Shown here in pieces: positions 1 to 11,635 of a stretch of 64,000 nucleotides of DNA. Source of the DNA: Streptomyces sp. 6-11-2 (GTDB taxonomy: Bacteria > Actinomycetota > Actinomycetes > Streptomycetales > Streptomycetaceae); NCBI RefSeq assembly GCF_006540305.1, contig NZ_BJOR01000001.1, positions 2,480,001 through 2,544,000 on the forward strand, in the 5' to 3' direction. The notes below the pieces were generated by a model, which had not been told where the DNA came from, did no database searches, and was given only the letters and a program-made list of their open reading frames with translations. Numbering within the stretch: position 1 is the stretch's first letter; every line of letters begins with the position of its first letter. The translations under genes were made by a program, and so were the position numbers.

Positions 1-1
1 G

Positions 2-379
2 ACGGGTCTGGGCGCCGGGATGTTCTGCGGGGCAGTCATGTTCCTGCTGGGCGCTCTCGACCTGCTGCTCTTCGACGAGGCGCCCACCGCGTACGGGGTG
101 CTGTTCCTGCCGGTGTGCGCGCTGACCGCGCTGTGGGTGCGCAAGGGCGACCTGCTGACCGCGCCCATCGTGGTGCCGATCGGGTTCGCCGTGGGGCTGC
201 TGCCCGTGATCGACGCGGAGCCGGGGTTCCTGGGCAAGCTGATGGGCCTGGTGGCCGCGCTCGCCACCCAGGCGCCCTGGCTGTACGCGGGGACGCTGAT
301 CGCCGTCGTGACGGCGCTGGCGCGGCGGGTGGCGCTGGCCGCGCGGCGGCGGGCGGTGCGCAAGCGCCTGGCGGGCTGA
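2..379 (+). CDS. DUF6542-type integral membrane protein (5' end outside window)
   Basis: The reading frame is open to the left edge, so the start codon probably lies upstream and only the C-terminal part is visible. What remains is very hydrophobic, with about four membrane segments, and ends in an Arg-rich cytoplasmic tail. It resembles the small DUF6542 membrane proteins commonly found next to ppgK/ispH in Streptomyces; this assignment is from memory of the family and gene order. No catalytic motif is visible and the function is unknown. An internal ATG at 20 could start a 119-residue form, but the hydrophobic block continues upstream of it. Confidence 0.6.
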   Translation, partial: TGLGAGMFCGAVMFLLGALDLLLFDEAPTAYGVLFLPVCALTALWVRKGDLLTAPIVVPIGFAVGLLPVIDAEPGFLGKLMGLVAALATQAPWLYAGTLIAVVTALARRVALAARRRAVRKRLAG

Positions 380-386
380 CGCGCCG

Positions 387-425
387 GGGCGATCCGCCGG
401 TGGGAGGGCCACTGGCGGATCGCCC
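387..425. terminator. Bidirectional hairpin between convergent genes
   Basis: A 15-bp inverted repeat with one mismatch (arms 387-401 and 411-425, core GATCCGCC/GGCGGATC) lies between the converging membrane-protein gene and ppgK. There is no long T tract, as is usual for Streptomyces terminators. Confidence 0.7.
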
Positions 426-487
426 GGACCCGTCCGCGTCGGTGAGTACGTCCGCGTCAGCGCGTCCGCGCGTCGAGGGCTACGGCC

Positions 488-1234
<747 letters not shown>

Positions 1235-1263
1235 GGCTCCACGTTACGACGTACGACGGACCG

Positions 1264-2271
1264 TCACCGCTGCGTCGTACCGGACCCTCCGCGCTCGGCG
1301 ACCAGCGCGGCCGCCTCCTCGCGCAGGTCCCGGCGGAGCTCCTTGGGCAGGGAGAAGGTGATGGACTCCTCGGCCGCCTTGACGATCTCCACGTCCTCGA
1401 AGCCGCGCCGCGACAGCAATTCGAGCACCTGCTCGACCAGGACCTCCGGCACGGAGGCGCCCGAGGTCAGGCCGACCGTGGTGACGCCCTCCAGCCAGCT
1501 CTCGTCGATCTCGTCGGCGAAGTCCACGAGGTAGGCCTGGTCCGCGCCCGCGAGCTTGGCGACCTCCACCAGCCGCTTGGAGTTGGAGGAGTTGCGGGAG
1601 CCGACGACGATCACCAGGTCGGCCTCGGCGCCCATCTGCTTCACGGCGAGCTGGCGGTTCTGCGTGGCGTAGCAGATGTCGTCGCTGGGCGGGGAGAGCA
1701 GCTGCGGGAACTTGTCCTTGAGCGCGTCGACCGTCTCCATGGTCTCGTCGACGGACAGCGTGGTCTGCGACAGCCACACGACCCGGGAGGGGTCGCGGAC
1801 CTCGACGTTCGCGACGTCCTCGGGACCGTCGACGAGCTGGATGTGGTCGGGGGCCTCGCCGGTGGTGCCGATGACCTCCTCGTGGCCCTCGTGCCCGATC
1901 AGGAGGATGTCGTAGTCGTCGTTGGCGAACCGGACGGCCTCCTTGTGGACCTTGGTCACCAGGGGGCAGGTGGCGTCGATGGTGGCCAGGTGGCCCCGCT
2001 CGGCCTCCTCGTGGACGGTGGGGGCCACGCCGTGCGCCGAGAACATCACGATGTTCCCCGGCGGCACCTCCTCCGTGCGCTCGACGAAGACGGCGCCCTT
2101 CTTCTCCAGGGTCTGCACGACGTACTTGTTGTGGACGATCTCGTGCCGGACATAGATCGGAGCCCCGTACTGCTCCAGGGCTTTCTCGACGGCGATCACG
2201 GCGCGGTCCACACCCGCGCAGTAGCCACGGGGGGCGGCGAGCAGGACACGGCGGCCAGACGAAGCAGTCAT
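1264..2271 (-). CDS. ispH: 4-hydroxy-3-methylbut-2-enyl diphosphate reductase
   Basis: IspH (LytB) is the last enzyme of the MEP isoprenoid pathway; it reductively dehydroxylates HMBPP to IPP and DMAPP with a [4Fe-4S] cluster. The three cluster cysteines are visible at about residues 18 ([10 protein letters not shown]), 102 (DATCPLV) and 200 (DDICYATQ), together with substrate-contact residues in [16 protein letters not shown] and GHEGHEE. The frame stays open far upstream, but the ATG at 2271 begins the family N-terminus, giving a normal 335 residues. It is divergent from xseA with a 123-bp intergenic region. Confidence 0.95.
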   Translation of the reverse strand: MTASSGRRVLLAAPRGYCAGVDRAVIAVEKALEQYGAPIYVRHEIVHNKYVVQTLEKKGAVFVERTEEVPPGNIVMFSAHGVAPTVHEEAERGHLATIDATCPLVTKVHKEAVRFANDDYDILLIGHEGHEEVIGTTGEAPDHIQLVDGPEDVANVEVRDPSRVVWLSQTTLSVDETMETVDALKDKFPQLLSPPSDDICYATQNRQLAVKQMGAEADLVIVVGSRNSSNSKRLVEVAKLAGADQAYLVDFADEIDESWLEGVTTVGLTSGASVPEVLVEQVLELLSRRGFEDVEIVKAAEESITFSLPKELRRDLREEAAALVAERGGSGTTQR

Positions 2272-2394
2272 GCCCCCATCGTAAGGCCGCCACCGCGGCC
2301 CGAAGATCGCCCCGCGATCGTCCCACGGACGCGCGGACCGGGCCGGTGGGCGAGGGGGTGGGGGTTGTCGGTGGGGGCGGCTACTCTCGCGGGC

Positions 2395-3603
2395 ATGGCT
2401 CTCTCCACGTCTCCCGAAACTCCCCTGCCCGTCGGTGAGGTGTCGCGGCTGATCGGGGGGTGGATCGAGCGGCTCGGCGCGGTGTGGGTCGAGGGGCAGA
2501 TCACGCAGTTGTCGCGGCGCCCGGGTGCGGGCGTGGTGTTCCTGACGCTGCGCGATCCGTCGTACGACATCTCCGTCAGCGTGACCTGCTACCGCCAGGT
2601 GTTCGACACGATCGCCGACGTGGTCGGCGAGGGCGCGCGGGTCGTGGTGCACGCCAAACCGGAGTGGTATGCGCCGCGCGGGCAGCTGTCGCTGCGGGCC
2701 GCCGAGATAAGGCCGGTGGGCGTCGGTGAGCTGCTGGCCCGGCTGGAGCAGCTGAAGAAGACACTCGCGGCGGAGGGGCTGTTCGCGGCCGAGCGGAAGA
2801 AGCCCCTGCCCTTCCTGCCCCAGCTCGTCGGACTGGTCTGCGGCCGGGCGTCCGCCGCGGAGCGGGACGTGCTGGAGAACGCCCGGCACCGCTGGCCCGC
2901 GGTCCGCTTCGAGGTGCGCAACGTCGCCGTGCAGGGCGTGCACGCCGTCCCGCAGGTCGTGCAGGCCGTGAAGGAGCTGGACGCGACCGACGACGTGGAC
3001 GTGATCATCGTGGCGCGCGGCGGCGGCAGCGTGGAGGACCTGCTGCCGTTCTCCGACGAGCAGCTGGTGCGCGCGGTCGCCTCCTGCCGTACGCCCGTGG
3101 TGTCCGCGATCGGGCACGAACCGGACACCCCGCTGCTCGACTACGTCGCCGACCTGCGCGCCTCCACACCGACCGACGCCGCGAAGAGGGTCGTACCGGA
3201 CGTCGGCGAGGAGTACGAGCGGGTACGGCAGCTGCGCGACCGGGCCCGCAGGTGCGTGCGGTCGCTCGTCGAGCGGGAGGAGCGGGGGCTCGCCCACGCG
3301 CTCGCCCGGCCCTGCATGGAGGACCCGCACCGCATGATCGACGAGCGCGAGGACCACATCGCGTCGGTCCTCGACCGCGGCCGGCGCACCCTGCGGCACC
3401 TGCTGGACCGCGCGGACTCCGAGCTGACGCACACGCACGCGCGCGTCGTGGCGCTCTCCCCCGCCGCGACCCTCCGGCGCGGGTACGCCGTGCTCCAGAA
3501 GGCGGACGGGCACGTGGTCCGCGACCCGGGAGAGGTGACGGCGGACGAGGCCCTCCGGGCCCGGGTCGCCGAGGGCGAGTTCACGGTTCGTGTCGACACA
3601 TAG
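2395..3603 (+). CDS. xseA: Exodeoxyribonuclease VII large subunit
   Basis: The 402-residue product is the large subunit of exonuclease VII, which degrades single-stranded DNA in repair. An N-terminal OB-fold segment ([13 protein letters not shown], residues ~25-40) is followed by the catalytic region with [12 protein letters not shown] and the family-typical [16 protein letters not shown] stretch. A longer open frame exists upstream, but the ATG at 2395 starts the conserved N-terminus ([14 protein letters not shown]). It is followed 9 bp later by xseB, the small subunit, forming a two-gene operon. Confidence 0.95.
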   Translation: MALSTSPETPLPVGEVSRLIGGWIERLGAVWVEGQITQLSRRPGAGVVFLTLRDPSYDISVSVTCYRQVFDTIADVVGEGARVVVHAKPEWYAPRGQLSLRAAEIRPVGVGELLARLEQLKKTLAAEGLFAAERKKPLPFLPQLVGLVCGRASAAERDVLENARHRWPAVRFEVRNVAVQGVHAVPQVVQAVKELDATDDVDVIIVARGGGSVEDLLPFSDEQLVRAVASCRTPVVSAIGHEPDTPLLDYVADLRASTPTDAAKRVVPDVGEEYERVRQLRDRARRCVRSLVEREERGLAHALARPCMEDPHRMIDEREDHIASVLDRGRRTLRHLLDRADSELTHTHARVVALSPAATLRRGYAVLQKADGHVVRDPGEVTADEALRARVAEGEFTVRVDT

Positions 3604-3612
3604 GGTGGGCGG

Positions 3613-3846
3613 ATGACTGGTAAGGCGGATGAGGCACTCGGCTACGAGCAGGCACGGGACGAGCTGATCGAGGTCGTCCGGCGCCTGGAGGCGGGCGGCA
3701 CGAGCCTGGAGGAGTCCCTCGCGCTGTGGGAGCGCGGCGAGGAGCTGGCCAAGGTGTGCCGCCGCTGGCTGGAGGGCGCCCGCGCCCGCCTGGACGCAGC
3801 CCTCGCGGAGGAGACGGAAGGGGAGGGGGCGGAGGGCTCGGAGTAG
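3613..3846 (+). CDS. xseB: Exodeoxyribonuclease VII small subunit
   Basis: This 77-residue helical protein is the small subunit that binds XseA in the exonuclease VII complex. The family motif [20 protein letters not shown], followed by [15 protein letters not shown], is clear near residues 8-45. It starts 9 bp after the xseA stop, consistent with cotranscription. The C-terminus is an acidic Glu-rich tail. Confidence 0.93.
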   Translation: MTGKADEALGYEQARDELIEVVRRLEAGGTSLEESLALWERGEELAKVCRRWLEGARARLDAALAEETEGEGAEGSE

Positions 3847-3849
3847 GAC

Positions 3850-4135
3850 GGCGGGGCACGGCCGGGGCCGGGCGGTCGGCGCCAGGGGATCCGCCGGACG
3901 GAGCCAAGGCCCGTAATCGGGACCGAGGGCCTCGGCCAGGGCCAAGGCCCGCAGTCGGGGCTACGGGACCCACGGATCGGGACCGAAACCGGCCGGTCGG
4001 GGCCGAAGGCCCGCGATGAAGGCGGGGGCCCGCATTCGGGGGCAGGGCCGACGTCCGGGGCCGAGGCCCGCGGTCGCGGCAGGGGCCGGCGGGCACGGTC
4101 GGGGGACCCGCCGGTCGGCGTGGGGCCGTGGGCGG
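3850..4135. repeat. Degenerate GC-rich short repeats between xseB and DUF4245 gene
   Basis: This intergenic stretch is made of loosely repeated units such as GGGGCCGAAGGCCCGC and GACCGAGGGCC, recurring irregularly about every 20-30 bp and rich in GGCC palindromes. It lies between two convergent genes. It may act as a diffuse terminator or be a remnant of repeat expansion. Overlapping open frames exist but show only low-complexity Arg/Gly/Pro composition and are not credible genes. Confidence 0.5.
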
Positions 4136-4137
4136 GC

Positions 4138-4662
4138 TCAGGACGTCTTCAGTGCTCGCGCCATCGTCGTCAGCTGGTCGAAGGACGCCGTGCCCGCCAC
4201 CACGGTCGTGGCCCCCTCGCCGTCCTCCAGCACGAGCGCGTCGTAGCGGCCGCCGGTGTAGCGCGTCCACGTGCGGCCGTCGATCTCCTCGGTGACCTTC
4301 GTGGCCCGCCCGCCGAGGCTGGCCGCGTCGATGAAGTCCTTGCGCTTCTGCGCGGACTGCTCGACCGCCACGTACTGACCGTCGGGATCCTGGAAGCCCA
4401 GGTGCCAGTGGTCCTTCTCGTGGGCCCGGAAGCGGACCGAGGTGGCCTTCCAGGTGTCGGGCAGTCCCTCGGGCGCGGCCACCGGGTACGACGCCGCCCG
4501 GCGTGCGGTGGTCAACTCGATGCTGTAGTCGACCCGCTTGATGTCGGGCGCCTTGCTGTCGTGCGGGACGAAGAGGTAGATGACCGCCGCCGCGATCCCG
4601 ATCAGGCCCAGGGAGAGAATCATGTCCCGGACCGTCTTCTGCTTGCCGTTCGAACCTGCCAC
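4138..4662 (-). CDS. DUF4245 domain membrane-anchored protein
   Basis: The 174-residue protein has a short cytoplasmic N-terminus, one hydrophobic segment (residues ~14-32, LSLGLIGIAAAVIYLFVP) and an extracytoplasmic domain of the DUF4245 type, with the pattern WKATSVRF..WHLGFQDPDGQYVAVEQS. Proteins of this family are widespread in Actinobacteria and have no established function. It is divergent from glpX with a 127-bp gap. No enzymatic motif is visible. The family name is from recognition of the sequence pattern and neighbourhood. Confidence 0.8.
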   Translation of the reverse strand: MAGSNGKQKTVRDMILSLGLIGIAAAVIYLFVPHDSKAPDIKRVDYSIELTTARRAASYPVAAPEGLPDTWKATSVRFRAHEKDHWHLGFQDPDGQYVAVEQSAQKRKDFIDAASLGGRATKVTEEIDGRTWTRYTGGRYDALVLEDGEGATTVVAGTASFDQLTTMARALKTS

Positions 4663-4789
4663 GCCCCCTATCGTCGCAGGTGCCCGGTCCGCTCATCCGT
4701 GGGGTCCCCTGCTCATTCTGCCCGTCCGGAGATAGAGTCGGGGCCAACACCCTCATCCGGCCGTCGTCGTATCAGAAAGGTGCGCTCCG

Positions 4790-5824
4790 ATGACCGAGCA
4801 TCATCATCTTCCCTCCGAGCTCGAGGTGCCCTCCGAGGCGCCCGACCGCAACATCGCCCTGGAACTCGTCCGGGTGACCGAGGCAGCGGCGATGGCCGCG
4901 GGCCGCTGGGTCGGGCGCGGTGACAAGAACGGCGCCGACGGCGCCGCCGTGCGCGCCATGCGTTCCCTCGTCTCCACCGTCTCGATGAACGGCGTCGTCG
5001 TCATCGGCGAGGGGGAGAAGGACGAGGCCCCGATGCTCTTCAACGGCGAGCACGTCGGTGATGGCACCGGGCCGGAGGTCGACATCGCCGTCGACCCGAT
5101 CGACGGCACCACCCTGACCGCCAAGGGCATGCCGAACGCGATCGCGGTCCTCGCCGCCGCCGAGCGCGGCGCGATGTTCGACCCGTCCGCCGTGTTCTAC
5201 ATGGACAAGCTGGTCACCGGGCCGGACGCGGCCGACTTCGTCGACATCGACGCGCCGGTGTCCGTGAACATCAAGCGCGTGGCCAAGGCCAAGCGGTCCA
5301 CTCCGGAGGACGTCACGGTCGTCATCCTGGACCGGCCGCGGCACGAGAGCATGATCAGGGAGATCCGGGAGACGGGCGCCCGCATCAAGCTGATCTCCGA
5401 CGGCGACGTGGCCGGCTCGATCCTGGCGCTGCGCGACGGCACCGGCATCGACCTGCTGCTCGGCATCGGCGGCACGCCCGAGGGCATCATCTCGGCCTGC
5501 GCCGTGAAGTGCCTCGGCGGCACGATCCAGGGCAAGCTGTGGCCGAAGGACGACGAGGAGCGGCAGCGGGCGCTCGACGCCGGGCACGACCTGGACCGCG
5601 TGCTGACCACGGACGACCTGGTCTCCGGCGAGAACGTCTTCTTCGTCGCCACCGGCATCACCGACGGCGAGCTGTTGCGCGGAGTGCGCTACCGCGCCGA
5701 GACGGCGACGACCGACTCGATCGTGATGCGGTCCAAGTCCGGCACGGTCCGCCGGATCGACTCCGAGCACCGGCTGAGCAAGCTGCGGGCGTACAGCGCG
5801 ATCGACTTCGACCGGGCGAAGTAG
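4790..5824 (+). CDS. glpX: Class II fructose-1,6-bisphosphatase
   Basis: GlpX hydrolyses fructose 1,6-bisphosphate to fructose 6-phosphate and is the gluconeogenic FBPase of most actinomycetes. The 344-residue protein shows the metal and phosphate motifs [15 protein letters not shown] (near residue 74) and [13 protein letters not shown] (near residue 103), plus the [18 protein letters not shown] segment. The ATG at 4790 follows an AAAGGTG ribosome binding site. It is monocistronic, ending at a strong hairpin. Confidence 0.95.
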   Translation: MTEHHHLPSELEVPSEAPDRNIALELVRVTEAAAMAAGRWVGRGDKNGADGAAVRAMRSLVSTVSMNGVVVIGEGEKDEAPMLFNGEHVGDGTGPEVDIAVDPIDGTTLTAKGMPNAIAVLAAAERGAMFDPSAVFYMDKLVTGPDAADFVDIDAPVSVNIKRVAKAKRSTPEDVTVVILDRPRHESMIREIRETGARIKLISDGDVAGSILALRDGTGIDLLLGIGGTPEGIISACAVKCLGGTIQGKLWPKDDEERQRALDAGHDLDRVLTTDDLVSGENVFFVATGITDGELLRGVRYRAETATTDSIVMRSKSGTVRRIDSEHRLSKLRAYSAIDFDRAK

Positions 5825-5849
5825 CCGGTCCGCGGACCCATTACGGCGA

Positions 5850-5880
5850 TGGGGCGCTCCCTGTGCGGAGGGGCGCCCCA
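5850..5880 (+). terminator. Terminator downstream of glpX
   Basis: The sequence TGGGGCGC (5850-5857) pairs with GCGCCCCA (5873-5880), with further pairing towards the loop. It starts 25 bp after the glpX stop codon and precedes the convergent Wbl gene. Confidence 0.7.
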
Positions 5881-5985
5881 TACGCGTACAGACGTTCGAT
5901 CCGGCGACCGGTCGCCCGGCTCGAAAGGGTGGCCGGGGCGGAGCCGGTCCGGCGGGCGGGCCCTGTCCCGCCGCCCGGGCGGGCC

Positions 5986-6363
5986 TTACCCCGCCGCCGC
6001 TATGCGTCCCGTGGCGCGGGCCGCCTTCTTCAGCTCCAGGTCACGGCGACGGCGCCGGGCCAGGACGACGCGGCGCTCGGCGGCGGTGAGGCCGCCCCAG
6101 ACGCCGTACGGCTCGGGTTGCAGCAGCGCGTGCTCGCGGCACTCGACCATGACCGGGCAGCGCGCACAGACCCGCTTGGCCGCCTCCTCGCGGGACAGCC
6201 GCGCGGCGGTGGGCTCCTTGGAGGGTGCGAAGAACAGGCCCGCCTCGTCACGCCTGCACACCGCCTCCGTGTGCCAGGGCGCGTCCTGATCCCTGTCTCG
6301 CGCCGGCGCCCGCTGGGCCGGAACGGCAGCTACCTGCAGCGACGAATGCGGCGGTTGCAGCAC
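5986..6363 (-). CDS. WhiB-like iron-sulfur transcription regulator
   Basis: The 125-residue Wbl protein carries the four cluster-binding cysteines: one in AVCRRDEAGLFF near residue 36 and three in VCARCPVMVEC near residues 66-76. It also has the G(V/I)WGG turn (GVWGGLTAAERR) and a basic C-terminal region. Wbl proteins are nitric-oxide/redox-sensitive partners of the principal sigma factor. The GTG start at 6363 is preceded by AGGAGA. From its place beside glpX and the fumarases it may correspond to the gene called wblI in S. coelicolor, but I cannot confirm this. Confidence 0.9.
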   Translation of the reverse strand: MLQPPHSSLQVAAVPAQRAPARDRDQDAPWHTEAVCRRDEAGLFFAPSKEPTAARLSREEAAKRVCARCPVMVECREHALLQPEPYGVWGGLTAAERRVVLARRRRRDLELKKAARATGRIAAAG

Positions 6364-6504
6364 GGTCTTCTCCTGACGACGGCTTCGCGAGCTGGAGGGT
6401 CCGAGAGACGATGCAGCAAGGCCTACCCGCTGTGCGCGCGCCTATGCACTGAGTTCCCAACCGCCCGGCCGGTGACCGCCGTCGTCCGAGGACGACCGCC
6501 GTTG

Positions 6505-7200
6505 TCACATGTGCTTGCGCAGATGCTTGTCCACCTTGCGCTGGACGCGGTCGAGAATGTCCGCGACGAGCTTGCCCCGCTTCGGCCGCGCCTCGACGTT
6601 GCCCAGCACGGCCCAGCCGTCGACATAGACGACGGGCGCCTCGGACTCGGGCGAATCCAGCGTGACCACCTCGAAGTTGCCGAGGACGCCGCCGCCGGTG
6701 CCGCGCAGCGACACGTTCTCCGGGACGCGGACCTGCACGTCGCCGAAGACCGAGACGGCCTTGATCACGACCTGCTGGTACTCGAAGACCGCCTCGCTGA
6801 GGTCGATCTCCACGCTGCCGAAGATCGCGTACGCGTGCACCCGGCGTCCGGGGCGCCAGCGGCCGCGGCGGGTGGCCTGGCTGAACACCGCCACCACGTT
6901 CTCGTCGGCGACGTGGGGTATCTCGCCGGCCGCAGGCCGGTTCGGCGCGGGGGTGTACGCGGCGGCCGCGCGGCGCTGATGGGCGGCGGGCAGGTCCTGG
7001 ATGAAGACCTCCAGCTCGCCGACCGTCTTGGCGTTCAGCACCCCCTCGACGCGCTCGGCGTGCTCGTCGGCGTTCAGACGGCCCTCGGCGAGGGCCTCGC
7101 GCAGGATGTCGGCGATACGGTCACGGTCGGCGTCCGAGGCGCGCAGTTCGGCGACAGGGGCGGCGGCCGTACGCGGTGCGGTCTGCTTCTGAAGGTCCAC
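6505..7200 (-). CDS. DUF1707 and cell-wall-active-antibiotic-response domain protein
   Basis: The 231-residue protein begins with a DUF1707 module (LRASDADRDRIADILREALAEGRLNADEHAERV, residues ~20-52), a short helical domain common in actinobacterial envelope proteins. It ends with a beta-rich LiaF-like domain (IFGSVEIDLSEAVF..VFGDVQVRVPENVSL). No membrane segment is obvious. The GTG at 7200 has a weak ribosome binding site; an internal start is possible. It probably has an envelope-stress-related role, inferred only from the domains. Confidence 0.8.
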   Translation of the reverse strand: MDLQKQTAPRTAAAPVAELRASDADRDRIADILREALAEGRLNADEHAERVEGVLNAKTVGELEVFIQDLPAAHQRRAAAAYTPAPNRPAAGEIPHVADENVVAVFSQATRRGRWRPGRRVHAYAIFGSVEIDLSEAVFEYQQVVIKAVSVFGDVQVRVPENVSLRGTGGGVLGNFEVVTLDSPESEAPVVYVDGWAVLGNVEARPKRGKLVADILDRVQRKVDKHLRKHM

Positions 7201-7381
7201 GGCAGCAGCGTACCGAAACGCGATAGATCGCGACTAGGGGTGGGGACGACGGGCGCGCCGCGCACCGCGTCAAACCGCACTGAGCCGGACCTCACAGATT
7301 CGCCGTCGGTGGCAGGTTCTACGCTGGTCGGTGCCCGCCGGCGTCGGCGGGCAGCCGTCTGCCGAGTGAGGAATGGGCCAG

Positions 7382-9076
<1,695 letters not shown>

Positions 9077-9180
9077 GCCGGTCCCCGCGATCCTCCCGGA
9101 GCCCCCGGCAGCCGCCGGGGGCTGCGCCCCGTCCGGCCCACCGCCGGAACATCCGCACCGCCGCCCGCGCTGTACGCGGT

Positions 9181-10566
9181 ATGAGCGAATACCGCATCGA
9201 GCACGACTCCATGGGCGAGGTCCAGGTCCCCGTGCACGCCAAGTGGCGTGCGCAGACGCAGCGGGCGGTGGAGAACTTCCCCGTCTCCGGGCAGCGGCTC
9301 GAGCGCGCGCACATCGAGGCGCTGGCGCGGATCAAGGGCGCCGCGGCCAAGGTGAACGCACGGCTCGGGGTGCTGGACGAGGACGTCGCCGGGGCGATCC
9401 AGGACGCGGCGGCCGAGGTGGCCGAGGGAAAGTGGGACGAGCACTTCCCGGTCGACGTGTTCCAGACCGGGTCCGGGACCTCGTCCAACATGAACACCAA
9501 CGAGGTCATCGCCACCCTCGCCGGTGAACGGCTGGGCCGGGACGTGCACCCCAACGACCACGTCAACGCCTCGCAGTCCTCCAACGACGTCTTCCCGTCG
9601 TCGATCCACATCGCCGCCACCGCCGCCGTCACCCGCGACCTGATCCCCGCCCTGGACCACCTCGCGAACGCGCTCACCCGCAAGGCCGAGGAGTTCGCCG
9701 ACGTCGTGAAGTCCGGGCGGACGCACCTGATGGACGCCACACCCGTGACCCTCGGTCAGGAGTTCGCCGGGTACGCGGCCCAGGTGCGGTACGGCGTCGA
9801 GCGCCTGAACGCCTCCCTGCCCCGGCTGGCCGAGCTGCCCCTCGGCGGGACCGCCGTCGGCACCGGCATCAACACCCCGCCCGGCTTCTCCGCCGCCGTG
9901 ATCGAGGAGGTCGCCCGCGCCACCGGGCTGCCGCTCACCGAGGCCCGCGACCACTTCGAGGCGCAGGGGGCCAGGGACGGCATCGTCGAGACCAGCGGCC
10001 AGCTGCGGACCATCGCCGTGGGGCTGACGAAGATCGCCAACGATCTGCGGTGGATGGCCTCCGGGCCCAGGACCGGGCTCGCCGAGATCTCCCTGCCCGA
10101 CCTCCAGCCCGGCTCCTCGATCATGCCCGGCAAGGTCAACCCGGTCGTCCCCGAGGCGGTGCTCATGGTCTGCGCCCAGGTCGTCGGCAACGACGCCACC
10201 GTCGCCACCGCCGGCGCCGCCGGCAACTTCGAGCTCAACGTCATGCTCCCGGTCATCGCCAAGAACGTGCTGGAGTCGGTCCGGCTGCTCGCCAACGTCT
10301 CCCGGCTGCTCGCCGACCGGACCGTGGACGGGATCGTCGCCCACCGCGAACGGGCCCGCGAGTACGCCGAGTCCTCGCCGTCCGTGGTCACCCCGCTCAA
10401 CAGGTACCTGGGGTACGAGGAGGCGGCGAAGGTCGCCAAGAAGGCGCTGGCCGAGCAGAAGACGATCCGTCAGGTCGTCGTGGAGGGCGGCTACGTCGAG
10501 CGCGGTCTGCTCACGACGGAGCAACTCGACCGGGCGCTGGACGTCCTGCGGATGACACGTCCGTAA
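9181..10566 (+). CDS. fumC: Class II fumarate hydratase
   Basis: This 461-residue cofactor-independent fumarase belongs to the aspartase/fumarase superfamily. It contains [15 protein letters not shown], the substrate-binding [17 protein letters not shown] and the superfamily signature [11 protein letters not shown]. The ATG at 9181 begins a typical N-terminus ([14 protein letters not shown]). The frame extends upstream into the class I gene's shadow, but that part is not protein-like. It sits 104 bp after the class I fumarase, so cells carry an oxygen-sensitive and an oxygen-stable enzyme in tandem. Confidence 0.95.
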   Translation: MSEYRIEHDSMGEVQVPVHAKWRAQTQRAVENFPVSGQRLERAHIEALARIKGAAAKVNARLGVLDEDVAGAIQDAAAEVAEGKWDEHFPVDVFQTGSGTSSNMNTNEVIATLAGERLGRDVHPNDHVNASQSSNDVFPSSIHIAATAAVTRDLIPALDHLANALTRKAEEFADVVKSGRTHLMDATPVTLGQEFAGYAAQVRYGVERLNASLPRLAELPLGGTAVGTGINTPPGFSAAVIEEVARATGLPLTEARDHFEAQGARDGIVETSGQLRTIAVGLTKIANDLRWMASGPRTGLAEISLPDLQPGSSIMPGKVNPVVPEAVLMVCAQVVGNDATVATAGAAGNFELNVMLPVIAKNVLESVRLLANVSRLLADRTVDGIVAHRERAREYAESSPSVVTPLNRYLGYEEAAKVAKKALAEQKTIRQVVVEGGYVERGLLTTEQLDRALDVLRMTRP

Positions 10567-10638
10567 CCTGGTGCCGCCGGGGCGTGAACCCTGACGTCCC
10601 GCACGGCGGCGGATGCCCCGGGCACCTAATATTCGTCC

Positions 10639-11331
10639 ATGGCACACGACGGAGCGAGCGCACGCGCGACGACGGGCGGTGCGGCGGCGCCCTGGACCCC
10701 CGGCAGCCGGATCCTGTGGCGGTACCGGGAGAACGGCGGCGCGCGCTTCCACATTGTGCGGCCCGTGACCGTCGTCCAGGACGACCCGGGGCTGCTCGCC
10801 GTGTGGATGGCACCCGGCACCGAGTGCGTCAGACCCGTGCTCGCCGACGGCACACCCGTGCACCTGGAACCGCTCGCGTCGCGTTACACCAAGCCGCGCA
10901 CCGTGCAGCGCGACCGCTGGTTCGGCACGGGCGTGCTGAAGCTGGCCCGGCCCGGCGAGCCCTGGTCGGTGTGGCTGTTCTGGGAGCCCGGCTGGCGGTT
11001 CAAGAACTGGTACGTCAACCTGGAGGAACCGCTGGCCCGCTGGGCGGGCGGGGTCGACTCCGAAGATCACTTCCTGGACATCTCCGTTCATCCGGACCGC
11101 AGTTGGCACTGGCGGGACGAGGACGAGTTCGCGCAGGCGCAGCGGGACGGGCTGGTGGACGCCGAGCTCGCCGAGCGGGTCCTGGCCGCGGGCCGGGATG
11201 CGGTGGAGACGATCCGCGCCTGGCGGCCGCCGTTCTGCGAGTCATGGCAGCAGTGGCGCCCGGACCCGGCCTGGGAGGTACCGTCACTGCCGGACGACTG
11301 GGACCGCTCCCCCACGCGCGTGGCCTCATGA
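10639..11331 (+). CDS. DUF402/FomD-like hydrolase
   Basis: The 230-residue protein matches the DUF402 family (FomD-like nucleotide or phosphate-ester hydrolases). Typical pieces are W(R/K)YRENGGARFHIVRPVTVV near the N-terminus, WSVWLFWEPGWRFKNWYVNLEEP in the middle and the acidic metal-binding EDHFLDISVHPDRSWHWRDEDEF. FomD is known to hydrolyse a cytidylyl intermediate in fosfomycin biosynthesis, but this copy lies beside core metabolism and its substrate is unknown. It stands alone 72 bp after fumC. Confidence 0.8.
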   Translation: MAHDGASARATTGGAAAPWTPGSRILWRYRENGGARFHIVRPVTVVQDDPGLLAVWMAPGTECVRPVLADGTPVHLEPLASRYTKPRTVQRDRWFGTGVLKLARPGEPWSVWLFWEPGWRFKNWYVNLEEPLARWAGGVDSEDHFLDISVHPDRSWHWRDEDEFAQAQRDGLVDAELAERVLAAGRDAVETIRAWRPPFCESWQQWRPDPAWEVPSLPDDWDRSPTRVAS

Positions 11332-11452
11332 GACCCTTGATGCGCCCCCGGGCGGGAAACGTAGGATCGTCCTCCGCAACAGGCGTAGGACCGGTACCAA
11401 CTCCCGGAGCACAAACCGGGTCTGATCGAACGTCACCGAGGGGCGGCAGGAC

Positions 11453-11635
11453 GTGAGCGAGGGGTACGAGGGCAACACCCGTGCGGACCGCGGTCGGTTC
11501 GCCGGCGGCACAGCAACAGCCTCTGACCACGCCGGAAATCCGTTCCTGGGGCAAGTATTCCGGGTATCGGGTCTTCGGCGGGACGAACTGCGCGCCCGGC
11601 GCGCAGCCCCGGACGGATGGATTCGACACGCGTGA
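11453..11635 (+). CDS. Small ORF translationally coupled to the SpoIIE-type phosphatase
   Basis: A 60-codon frame starts with GTG at 11453 behind the purine-rich GAGGGGCGGCAGGA. It ends with TGA at 11633-11635, overlapping by the GTGA pattern a GTG codon in the phosphatase frame. The translated peptide starts SEGYEGNTRADRGRF and is not recognised. Third-position GC is about 70%, lower than neighbouring genes, so coding status is uncertain. If real, it would be a leader or coupled partner of the phosphatase. Confidence 0.4.
   Translation: MSEGYEGNTRADRGRFAGGTATASDHAGNPFLGQVFRVSGLRRDELRARRAAPDGWIRHA

Noticed and set aside
5828..5843. A partial match to the tad operator (TGGGTCCGCGGACC) downstream of glpX
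   Set aside because: It lacks the second CCCA arm and is not followed by a gene promoter.
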